Shown in pieces: positions 10,242-21,487 of a stretch of 64,000 nt of DNA (positions within the stretch are counted from its first letter, which is position 1; the number at the start of each line of letters is the position of its first letter). The DNA lies in the NCBI GenBank assembly GCA_005656395.1, contig SRSI01000078.1:682001-746000 (forward strand). Direction: 5' to 3'. Position numbers and translations under genes: made by a program. The stretch is from Strongyloides papillosus (Eukaryota > Nematoda > Chromadorea > Rhabditida > Strongyloididae). The notes under the pieces were generated by a model. It saw only the letters and a program-made list of their open reading frames with translations. It made no database searches and was not told where the DNA came from.

Positions 10242-13200
10242 TAGGTAATAAACTTAAAATATTAATGTATTAGGCTTCATTTGAAGCATGTAAATTTAAC
10301 TTATCATGAATAAGAATGGCTTATTATACAAATAAGATGGTAATTGATACCATCTTTAGTAAACAAATATTTAACGTATATACGATTTTAATTTAGTAGA
10401 TAGCAAGTTTTAATTGAGTAGTTAACTCATAGATAAAGCTTCAGCTAAATGCGTAGTTTCTTTTTTTAAATATGCTTTGTGAAGAAATGAACCCTTTTCT
10501 TAATATGATGATTAAGCATTTACATAAAAAAGTGCGAAATCACCACCTCGAGGTGAAGATTCCGTTTTGAACCTTGTCAAGAGATTACTTGTTAGGTTTA
10601 GGTGTCGTGTTCACAATTGTAGTGTGAAATAACTTGAAACTAGTTTCTTTCTTATTTTAGATATCTTTGAGATAGTTTTGTAGATGTGATGTCCCTTAGT
10701 TGGCTGGGGTAGTTGTCTTCGATAGTGTGTGCTTGAATATGAGTGGTGTAATGGTGTTATGAGGATAGTTCGTAAGGTGAATGTGATTTTTGAGGATTCA
10801 TGTCCGTAGTAATTGATCTCAGAGAGCTCTTTACCGTAAGAGGTGAATTCAAAGTTAAGATAATTACATTGGAGTAATTGTTGAAAGAAGAATAGGAATT
10901 CATAGAATATAGATTATGAGGGTTAAATGTCAAAAAGGTGAATCAGGAGCATTCTAAATCAGGATTGTATATTCAAGGTTGAGAATGTGGATTCTAACGA
11001 TTCATGGGTCCGAAGAGAAGGATTAGGAAATTCAACTTAAAATGAGTAGATGAATGGATCAGAAATATGAAACTTGAAAATTCAATTTAAAATCTTTATT
11101 TTCATAATATCCATTGATGGATTTAAAAGACTCATGGATAAAATGAATGGAGTCATGTAGATGATAATTATGATGTGTAAAATCGACTTCCCTAGAAATA
11201 TTTAATCTCCAAATAACTCTTATAAAGTTTTTTTTGGTTTTTTAATGATTTTTTAGATTGTGCTTCAGAACATAGCTGAATTATTGTTTATTAATTGCTG
11301 GATATTTTGCTTAAAGTATACAAAAAATTGAAATATTGCTTATCACTTTATTTTATATAATTGTCAACATCAAATGCCTTTTCAAATTGATAATTATTTT
11401 ACTACGTAAAAAATTATTTGTTTTATATAGTTAAAAAATGAAAAGCACCATTTGTGCATAAATACTTGTTTGCCTAAAATTATTTATAGTATGATAACAC
11501 TCTCGAGTCACTCAATAAATTTTTTTTGTTATTGTTATTATAAAACTTTTTACGCTTTGGAGTACCGAGTCAAGAATTTTTAGACATATTTGTCCACATT
11601 TGACTTAACAAAAGTTTAATTTAATGTTTCTAACTATTTTATTATGTTTAATAATTTAGATAAAATTAAGATTCAGGCACTTGAACATAAATAAAACAAG
11701 TATATGTCTAATTAATATTAAACTTGCACTTTAATTTAGGTAATTTGTTTTTTTAATTATTTTGATTAAAACACTTTCTGTAATAAAATTTCTATCTAGT
11801 CCTTTCATGTATAGTTTCATTTTAAACATAAAATTTCTATTAATATGAAAACATTTAAAAAAAACTAAAATTTTTATTCATGAATAACATTTATCTCAAC
11901 ATTTATTTTTGTACTTTGGATAAAAATACCATAAAATGATGTAAATTAAAGTATTTAATAAATAACAATGTGATGAAAAAATCGTTTAGGTATAGAAAAC
12001 CAGGGAATAGATAATATAATGGTTAAATGGAATAAAAATAATTATGATGAGATGTACATCACATTTATATATAAAGATATCTTTTTAATGAATACTAAAA
12101 ATTTTTTCATTATATTTTATTGTTGTAATTTAGATTTACCATCAAATTACTATCTTATTATAACAATTAAATTCTTAAAAAGTATATTTTTTAGAACGAG
12201 ATACAATTGAAACTATTTTTTATTATTAGAATATATTTTTTGCTAATCTAAAAATAAAATAAAAAAGGGTAGAGAAATGACGCTTTAATGATACAATTAA
12301 TTTCCTTTGGTAATTACGTAATATATATATCTATATATAATCATTTCATTGTTGACACTTTCATTACTCATTAGAATTCTTTATCTTTTTCATTTATGAA
12401 ATAAATCGCTTTTGCTAATATTCCGTCATTTCAAAATTATTTTTTTACAAAATATATTATTTTGACTTTTTTAAAATATTAATACTTTAATATATCATAA
12501 TATCTTTGTATTTTACTTAATAACGGTTCTTATCAAGTATTAAAAAGCGTTGTAAATATTTTTAGAATTACTTTAACAAAGAATTATAGTATTACGTAAT
12601 TTGTTGCATTATAATGAACTATATTGTTGTTCTTAAGTCTCTTTTTGCTTTTAAGAAAATTAAAATTTTATGGAAAAGTGAACTTAAAAATATATAAAAT
12701 ATAATAAAAAAGTGCAAAATATTTGTATATCCGCATTAGTTACACAGCTTATCTATTAACACTTAATAAAATATTATTAACAGGCGTGTTTTGAGTGGTG
12801 TACTGAGAAAAATAAAAGAAATGAATGAAAAAGTAAAAATTGCGTTGAATTTGAATATCAAAAAAATTATTCTTTGATATTACTAATAGGCACATATAAA
12901 GGCTAATATCTTTTAAATTTATTTGTTCTACCATTTTTTAAGACAATACCTCAAGATATCTTTTCCAATTACAAAAAAGTACTTTTAAATTGTAGCTTTT
13001 TTGGAGTCTCATAAAGAAAGAATAACAGAGTGTACTCCAAGCAGACAAACTTAAAAACACAATAGATTAACTATCCTTAAAATAATTTTTACTTTTCTAG
13101 CGTAAGTAAATACGTGTATAAAGTTAATTATAGAAAATTAAAGAAATTTATTATCCGTTAAGTTAAAAAATTTTCAATTTTATTATCACTTAAGCAACAA

Positions 13201-13773
13201 AAAGATTACTCTACTTTTGGGGATACTGTTGTACATCAGTAAAAACAATTAAAAAATGTGGATGATATATAAGGAAAAATTGACATTTACATTATCTACA
13301 CACTTTCAAAGTACAATTTATCCATTTAAATAAGTATATATTAATTTTTTATTTTAAAAACATTATTATAATTTTTTTAAATATAGAATTAAATAAATTA
13401 ATCTTAAATTTATGATGTAGCATTAAGTTATACCTTTCAAATATATTTTTTATAAACCAATTTGGTAGCTTTTTTAAAATATCACCACAAAAATGTATAA
13501 TTTTTTCTTATCTAAAATACATTTATTAAGATTAAGAAGTGAAAAATGTGATTAGTGATAAAAAAACAGCTATACATTTTTCGACTTCGTACATTGAAAA
13601 AAAAGCAAAACATTCTTAAAAATGTAATTTTCATTAAAAATTGTTAATATTATAGAGTTATTGACATTATAATTCAAGTTATTTCTATTTATAAAACTTT
13701 ACCGTTGAATGAGTTATATTTCAGGTATTATAAAAACTGTAAACAAGCTAAACTTTAATTATTATTCTTAACT
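10242..13773. other. Intergenic; a G-richer patch at 10480-11170, otherwise AT-rich
   Basis: From about 10480 to 11170 the plus strand is unusually rich in G and in GAATTC/GGATTC-like words and holds a 12-bp palindrome CACCTCGAGGTG near 10543, but no open frame or RNA family was recognised. The remainder is AT-rich with many stops. An acceptor-like TATATTTCAG ending at 13724 lies 49 bp before the next gene's ATG and may be its trans-splice site. Confidence 0.5.
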
Positions 13774-15666
13774 ATGGATTCAATACCTTATAATGAATCT
13801 TTTGAAAATTCTGACGCCTATTATGGATATAGTATGGATTGTAGGCGAGATAAATCAAATGCTCTAGAAAAATATGAAAAATTAATAAAAAATAATGATT
13901 TCGAGGGTGCTAAAGAATTATTTATTGAGAAGTTAAATGAGTTACATAAACTTCGAATGACTAATGAAAGTCAAGCATATAACATAGCTTACTTAAGAAA
14001 TAAAGTTAGAGGTATTAAACAAGTAATAACAGTCCTTCCTGTTGAAACCAATGAATTTATGGAAACGGAATATATTGATAATACTGATAAAGAACCGGAA
14101 CAAAAAAGAGTAAAAATAGAATCATTTTGTAGTGAATTGAGAACTTTTATCCATGAAAAAGGTTATTCTGATATCATAACACAAGGTACCCTTCATTATT
14201 TGGCACAACACTTTGGCACGATTTTATCAGCCCGTGTTACAAAATTAAATCTTGATGAATGCTTATCACTACAGCTTTTATGTGGTCTGTCAAGAGATAA
14301 ATTCTTTAAACTTAAAGAGTTTATAGAAAAAGCTATAGGTATTGAAATATTTCCTCCGACAATTGTTTTAAATAAACTTTGGTTTGAGATAGGTGATGAC
14401 TCTGATCTTGAATATTTTAACTTTATTACAATTAAAAATAATAATCAATATATATTTGTTGATACTATTAATGATACAGATCGCTCACAATCTCATGAAA
14501 TTATAGGTTGTTACAATACAACTGTTGCTGATGATCTTACTTCAAGATATGAACATTTAGTTTATAATAATAAAATTAATACTAACCAAAGGGTAGTTGA
14601 TATCTGTATAACTGGTGATAACTGTAATGATACTACAAAAATTTGTGCTTATTTTAAATTGGATAACGTCACAAGTACCTACTCTAATCTTTTACCTTTA
14701 GCTATTTTTAAAGGTATTTATACAAAAGAAACACTGAGAAAAGTTGCATCCTTAATTGCCAATCAAATCAATAATCTTAAAGATTTAACAGTTAAACCAT
14801 CAAAAGATCACGATAAGTACACTGTTAAAATAAGATGGTTTATGATTGGTGACTTTAAATTTGTTCATTATGTAATGGGAAGTAAAGTTCATTTTAATAA
14901 ACATCCATCTCCATATTGTACAAATTTTAAGGGTAAACCACTATGGGAGGATTACGAAACAACAGCTAATGTTAAATTTGAAAATCAAAATTGTAATGAA
15001 AATACAATATTTACTGTTATACCAATTCAAAGAATTCTTATACCATTGCTACACTTGTTTATGGGAATGTTTACTGATATTTTTAATAAATTAAAAATAA
15101 ATATCAAAAAATCAGTGTCAAAATTATTTTTAAAAAAGATTTTTGATGAAGGTTTTAATAATATTGATAAACATATAGGTTTATATTGGAAAACACTAGA
15201 TGGTGAAGAGATTATACATACACTTCAAGCTTTTCAAAGAATATTCAGCAATATTCCGTTGGGAGAGTTAACAAAGCAAAACATTGATGACTACGAATGG
15301 ATTATCAGTAGTATTTATAATATTCAATCATTATGTTTGGCTGATGACTTATCTGATAGTCAACATAAGGAATTGGATAGGCAAGTTAGTATCCTAAGAA
15401 CATACTACACTTATAATATTATTACTGATGATTTAAGAGAAACAGCTAAATGCCATGTATTGGTGGAACATTTCGATGAATTTAAGAATATTTATCAGAG
15501 TGCTAATTTCTTTGGAGAACAATGTATGTCAAGTGGTATTGGTTGGACATTGTATAATTCAAATTTTTTTCACTGGATAACTTATAATCCAAGTCAACAA
15601 TGTAGAAGAATGTTTTATTTAATGAAAGCTGCTAATAATTGTCACGATAAAGGATTATGGAAATAA
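13774..15666 (+). CDS. Intronless 630-aa protein, probably transposase-derived (RNase H-like)
   Basis: A single uninterrupted frame in a window where most genes have introns. The first ~120 residues are charged and include a short basic stretch (EQKRVKIE). The centre resembles an uncharacterised metazoan transposon-related family remembered for a GDxK.F segment followed by a cysteine motif: VDICITGDN (Asp 282), FMIGDFKFVHYVMG (Asp 360), SPYCTN, then an LLHLFMGMF helix. Near the C-terminus FFGEQCMSSGIGW (Glu 582) fits the last acidic position of such an enzyme. D282/D360/E582 as a DDE-type triad is inference. No terminal inverted repeats were found around it, and the frame is intact, which would suit a domesticated copy. 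An acceptor-like TTTCAG lies 49 bp upstream. Alternative: a lineage-specific protein unrelated to transposons. Confidence 0.7.
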   Translation: MDSIPYNESFENSDAYYGYSMDCRRDKSNALEKYEKLIKNNDFEGAKELFIEKLNELHKLRMTNESQAYNIAYLRNKVRGIKQVITVLPVETNEFMETEYIDNTDKEPEQKRVKIESFCSELRTFIHEKGYSDIITQGTLHYLAQHFGTILSARVTKLNLDECLSLQLLCGLSRDKFFKLKEFIEKAIGIEIFPPTIVLNKLWFEIGDDSDLEYFNFITIKNNNQYIFVDTINDTDRSQSHEIIGCYNTTVADDLTSRYEHLVYNNKINTNQRVVDICITGDNCNDTTKICAYFKLDNVTSTYSNLLPLAIFKGIYTKETLRKVASLIANQINNLKDLTVKPSKDHDKYTVKIRWFMIGDFKFVHYVMGSKVHFNKHPSPYCTNFKGKPLWEDYETTANVKFENQNCNENTIFTVIPIQRILIPLLHLFMGMFTDIFNKLKINIKKSVSKLFLKKIFDEGFNNIDKHIGLYWKTLDGEEIIHTLQAFQRIFSNIPLGELTKQNIDDYEWIISSIYNIQSLCLADDLSDSQHKELDRQVSILRTYYTYNIITDDLRETAKCHVLVEHFDEFKNIYQSANFFGEQCMSSGIGWTLYNSNFFHWITYNPSQQCRRMFYLMKAANNCHDKGLWK

Positions 15667-16680
15667 AACACTTTTTTGTCCTAATATTCTAATATCCTAC
15701 AGAATATTGTTACCATTTTTGTCTACTAAAATACACTTTAAAAAAACGACATTTAATTTTTTTTCGTAATAAAAAGCATGTTTTCAATTTAAAGACGTTT
15801 CTATCATGTTTTTTAAATAATATATTTTTCTATTTTGTATTTTAAAACAATGTTATATTGAAAATTAAAATAGATTATTTACTTTAATTGTTTTTTTAAT
15901 AAAAAATAAATTTAGTAAATGAATTTTAATGTTATACAAAGTACATTGGAAAAAACAATAACATTTATTTTTCGAAATCCCATAAACTTAAGTGCAACTT
16001 TTATTCAAAGTTATATTAAGATATCAAAAAATAATAATGTATATTTTTTAGTAATATGAACTTTATAGTTAAAACAAAAAGTGTTTTTGAAGATATTAAG
16101 GTTTGATACATCTAGAAACGTTCATAGGCTTTAAATATTTTGACTATTTCCTTAAAGTATTAGAATTTATATAAATTTAAGTTCGAATTGTTGTGTCAAA
16201 CACTATGTTCAACGCAAGAAAAATATATATAAGATATTCATTGTAATGCTTATTCAGTCTTTAAGTATTTCTAATAAAAGTTAACTCAAATCATTGTTAT
16301 TATTTCTAAGGTGTTGAAAACACCACAAGAATAAAAAAGCAATTTTTACTTTCGCTTTAACGGTTTTTTTTGGATTAATAGAAATTATGGTACAACATTA
16401 ATTAGGCCTATTTTTAAATGCTAATTACATATGAAGGATCTTTAAAAGTAAAATTTAATTTAAAGGGGGAGTAAAATACGTTATAAAAAGATTAATTTTA
16501 AAAAGCACTTTGATTTATTTTATATCCCATAAAATAAGATATAGGACTTAAAAGAGATTTTTCTCAAGATTAATGTTAAAAAATGATTAAAGATTCAGTG
16601 CTTAGACGAAAACAAAAAATGTGGATAATTTAGATAGAATGTTATTGTTAAATGTAGATGACAGTTTTTAATTTATAAAA
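15667..16680. other. Intergenic
   Basis: AT-rich; a small perfect hairpin GGTGTTgaaAACACC near 16310 is the only structure noticed. Confidence 0.55.
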
Positions 16681-17850
16681 TACAGTCAAACCTGTCCTAA
16701 AGACCACCTCTAATTTAGGATCATTTTTTTAAAAACCCTATTTTTACCCATACAAATATGTTTCAAGTATCTGCGATTTAAGACAACCTTTAATTTAATA
16801 CCACCTGTAATTTAGGACCACTTTTTAAGATAATTTTTGATTATGACCATATAAAAAAACCTCTAATTTAAGACCAGGTATATTTAACCATAACATTTGG
16901 TCATTTTATTATTAGCTAGCTTAAAAATAAAATACCTTTTGATAAAAAAATGTTATAAACGGTTTCTCTTTGTCTAAAATTTTATTTGTCGTACTATGTT
17001 TGAAAAAAACATAATTTAAAAAAAATAAATGATCATGTGATATTTTTTGTATTCATTTTTATAATTTTAGTAGTAAAAGATACATTTTTAGTGATTTCTA
17101 AGAACAGCTATCCAACAAAAATAACCAATATGTTAGAAGTGTTTATACATTAAACGATATTGTATGTTATTCCTTTTTTTTAGTAAATATAAATGAACTT
17201 AAATGTATTTATTATATTATTATAATCAATTCTAATACAAAATTTCATAAGGGATTTAAAGTTTTTAATGAAGCCTAAAAAATCTTACTCAATAATTTTC
17301 TATAAGTAAAAATTTTATTAAATATAAGACTGGAGTTTACCCCTAAAATAAAACACAATTATACAACATGATATTAATTAAAATTTTAGGATAGTTAGCA
17401 TAATAATAAAATTTTTGGGGTATATGTTAACGAGGAAGAAGAACACATAAATTTTTGAGTAATGTTCACTATTTGAAATAGAACCACTCATAAATAGAAA
17501 AATTAGTCCCTTGAGGAAAATAGTAACGTAATGACACTAAGTGTTTGATACGTCATTACTTATAATTAAATCAAAAATTTGAAATCAGAATTTAGTAAGG
17601 AGTTGTCAGGTAGAATGAAAAAATGAAAATAACGGATATTTTAACAAATAAATAATTTTAACTTTTTTTTATCACTTAATTTATAACTATCATTCATTTT
17701 AATATGAAAATTAAAAATAATATGCTTATTTGTACTTACAACTATACTAATATCTGCAATAATATAGAGCTTCTAATTTAAGACCACCTGTCGTTTAGGA
17801 CCACTTTTCCGAAAACATTTTGGTGGTCCTAAATTACAGGTTTGATTGTA
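16681..17850. mobile_element. Non-autonomous pogo/Tc1-type DNA element (1.17 kb)
   Basis: Ends are TA-CAGTCAAACCTGT (16681) and the complement of TA-CAATCAAACCTGT (to 17850), i.e. about 15-bp inverted repeats with TA at both borders. Subterminal copies of a TAATTTAGGACCAC-like word occur in several places at the left (near 16709, 16800, 16862) and right (near 17775, 17795, and inverted at 17822). No open frame of note lies inside, so it depends on a transposase elsewhere. CAGT(C/G)AAACCT ends are typical of pogo/Tigger-like elements; that placement is from memory. Confidence 0.75.
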
Positions 17851-20800
17851 TAACTTATCTAAAAAATGCAACATATCATTTAATTAAAAAAGTCACTTAA
17901 TTGTATGCTACAATTTAAGATATCACAAAAAAAGTAAAGAATTTTAAGTTAATTAAAATATCATAAATCATAGACATTTCCACAAGATAGTGATATACTT
18001 AATGAGCAATTACATGTGCTTTAAAAATAGTTTTGCCAATAAAAATAAAACCAAAAATAAAGTCAAAGACCATAATTTTGAGCAAATTTTAAAAAGAAAA
18101 CTTTATTTCTATTTAAAGGAATACACGTTTTTTGAAAAGTAATTAGGGTAAATTATTACTTTTATATAATCATCTTATGTTTAAAATAATATTATACTAA
18201 ATGACGTTTTCTTTTATTGTTTTTAAAATTATGGCCTGAATCATTGTTGATAGCATTATTTTATTATTTAAAAAATTATGGTAAATCATTACTACAGATA
18301 CAAATTATAAATATTTATCACATAATAAGATGTATATTAAATTTTATTATTTTATAGATTTGATAAGTAAGGATTTTAATTTGAAATGATTTCATTATTA
18401 AAATGTATGTTCTAGATTGATTTATATTATTAAATATGAATTTTTTTGTGATAAACAGATAAAAACGTTATCTATAATGTGATTTAAAAGCAATTTTCAA
18501 AAGTAACTAGACAAAATTGCATAACGGTGACAAGAATAATCTTACATTATCAACATAATAACCATTTTTTTTCATTTTCTAATCTTCTTTTTTAAAGAAA
18601 AGAAAGATTATGTAAAATATGTTATTTAAATATACCCCGATTCTATATCATGACTTAGTTTCTGTTAAGTTCTATATAATATATATTTTAAAAATAAACT
18701 TTATAAAAACTAAAAGTTTATCGTTACAAAAAAAAAATAATTTTTTTATTATGACATATTTATCAAATATTTCTGATGAATATATAATTTCCAAATTTAA
18801 ATGCAATGAAGTTTAATTTGAGGAAGAAATCAATTTGTTTGAAGTTTGTAAAAATTTTGATACTACATAATTTTTTCACATATTTATTTATAGTAATTTT
18901 AAATAAATGGTGCAGTAATTTGTTTGTTAATTAAATATCAATAATTTTAAAAATTTTTTATACGTAGAAAATGTTTCTTATAACGTTCTTACTAGGTATA
19001 CGAAAAAAATATACATATTTAAAAATTTTTAATGTGTTAATCTTCCTTTTCTGGGAATTTCCATTTTAATAAATGACGGTAAGTTATAATTCATTAATAT
19101 ATTCTTTTTTGAATTTTTAAAAATGCCAAAAGAATTTTGGTATGAAAGTTATTATTTTTATTGACAACAAAGACAATGTTAGAGGACATTCATCATAAAT
19201 TTATCATAACATGAAATTTCATTTATTCACTATTAATCTTTATTATACATTGAAATTTTTTATATCATTGTCTGGAGAATGAGATTATAAATTTTAAATG
19301 GTAAATAAATTAGTTAGTACCTAAAAAAATCTATATTGAAATAATTCTTTTTATTAACAGAATTAATGAGCAATTATTTTACATTAAAAAATACATAATA
19401 ATTACATTTAAAATGTCTATACTTGAATATGTAAAATGTTTAATGATAAATATTTTTAAAAAAAATTGTTGTTATTCTTTATTGATTAATTCATATACTT
19501 AAAATAAAAATTACTAATTGACTTTAAAAATTTATTAGCTTAAAACTGATATATTAAAAAAATTAAATTAATTTATAAAATGTTTAAGAAAAACTTTTAA
19601 CTAACTTTTATTAATTATATATATATATTTAACGATATTTTTTTGTAATTCATACATAATGTTTAGCAAAGACTATAAAGACATTACCATTTGCTGGATA
19701 AAAGAGAATTAAAACAATAAAATTTGTATTTTTAATTAAACTAATAATTTGAATAATCTATAAAATACTTTTTTTGCTGAAAATAATTAAAGGTAAAAAA
19801 AATTTTAATCTCCATTCACAGAACTTTTTCAATTTGAAAAAATTTTTGTTCCCTTTCAATAAAGATAAATCTGCTTTATAATCATTCTCAGAAACAGGTG
19901 AACTTTTTGTTTATAGTATATTTTTAAAATAAGTTTATTTATTACATTATAATAATACTACATCTAATTTTAAGATATCCCTCATCATCTTTAAGTATTA
20001 ATAAAATTTTGCAGTGTTAAACTTTGAACTCTATCTTATTAAAATGTTTTTCATTTTTCATCTTAAAAGTATGAAATCAACTTCCATCTAATACAAAGAT
20101 AAATTAATTTTAAACTTCTTTATTACAATCTCTTTCATAAATAATTTAAATAATTACATGTTATAAAGTTATTTAAAAACCGGAAAGTAAAAATTTAAAA
20201 ACACCTTGTTATAAATAGTTTATGTATGTTGGTTAAAAACATATTTTATTATTCAGAAAAAAATAATTTTGTTTTATGATTATAATATTTCTTTTATTGT
20301 AAATAACATAGCTTGTTGCGGTAAGCAAAAAGAAATGATTTCTGTCGAATACAGTTTGATTTAATACAAAAAAACAATTTTAAATATGCTTTTGACAGCT
20401 GTTTTACCTTAATATTGAAAATAGTAGTTAGAAAATTCATTTAAACATTTTCCAAGTTCAATTTATTTATATTGATTAGGAGATTCTAATTAAAAGATGA
20501 ATATACTTAAATATCTCTGCTACGCATGTATCATCATTTTAATGAATTATGTTATTGATAAATGTTATTGTGAAATCCTTTGGCATTCTCAAACAATCAT
20601 GGGATGAAGAGATTATTTATCAATATTCTTGTTGTACTACTAAATAATCGTTTTAATAAGGTTTTTAATAATATAAATTTAAAATATATATTAAAAAATA
20701 TTTTAAAAATATTGTAGTTTTAAAGTTAAAAATAAACTACATGATGTATAATATCTTTCTTTAGAATTTAATATTTTTAAAATGACAAAATATTTAATCA

Positions 20801-21109
20801 AGTAAAATCATATCATAAGAATAATACTTTAATAAAATCTTTTAATTTAGAATTATCGGGTTTCGAAAACAAAGTAATTATTTCACATTTTTTCATAAAG
20901 ATTTCAAAACAATAAATATTATCATTTATTTTAATAAAAAGTATGCTCATATCAAAATTTGTACAATTGTAATTTTTATTTTAAAAAGTATTAATAGCCA
21001 GATGATCAACAAGTATAAAGAGTCCAAATATGAAAAATATGATTTTAAGATAAATGATTATCTATAAAAGTAATTATTTAATTTGATAATTAAGCGAAAG
21101 TTTCTAAAT
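17851..21109. other. Intergenic, strongly AT-rich
   Basis: No supported gene. Only A/T tracts and chance frames, apart from a possible 36-codon frame at 20497 discussed among the rejected items. Confidence 0.55.
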
Positions 21110-21487
21110 TTATATTCTTGCCCACCCAACTTGGGTATCCAATGGAGAGTTGCCAAAAGAAGTCATACATTGAACTGGTGAAAAAAAACAATTACGGTCG
21201 TATTTTTTGCGCAATCCATATGTTCCTTTTCCTGAATTATCAACAACAGGTACTCCATAATCTTGAAATTCATATGACATTAATCCTTGTCCTGGTAATG
21301 CATTTAAATATTCACCATTTCTAAAGAAAATATTTTATTTTTACTATATAAAAAAATGAAAATTAATTTACCTGTATGCATTAAGAACAAAATTTCTTTT
21401 TATTGAAAATGCAACTATTTTTGTATTCATGTTAAATGATAAAAGAAAACAAAGAAATATAAATGAATAATTTCTAACAGCAAACAT
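21110..21487 (-). CDS. Allatostatin-C-like (C-x6-C) neuropeptide precursor
   Basis: Two exons on the minus strand, 21487..21372 and 21320..21110, joined across a 51-bp GT-AG intron (donor CATACAG|GTAAAT, acceptor TTCTTTAG), give 108 aa. Residues 1-27 are a hydrophobic signal peptide. Near the C-terminus GLRKKYDRNCFFSPVQCM contains a basic cleavage site followed by C-FFSPVQ-C. The six-residue loop and the CxF(N/S)Px(S/Q)C pattern match arthropod allatostatin C (CYFNPISC). Unlike classic AST-C the precursor runs on for 18 residues after the second Cys, with no second dibasic site. An acceptor-like TTTTTTACAG ends 27 bp before the ATG. Cysteine loop, signal peptide and intron make a real gene likely; AST-C/somatostatin-type function is inference. 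Confidence 0.72.

Noticed and set aside
17510..17570. TAATGAC...GTCATTA inverted words inside the pogo-like element
   Set aside because: Short and imperfect; no support for a separate function.
20497..20607. 36-codon plus-strand frame with a signal-like start ending TIMG before a stop, and an overlapping frame ending in SCCTTK that recalls an insulin A-chain
   Set aside because: No splice or acceptor support, only part of an insulin motif, and two competing frames; chance is as likely.
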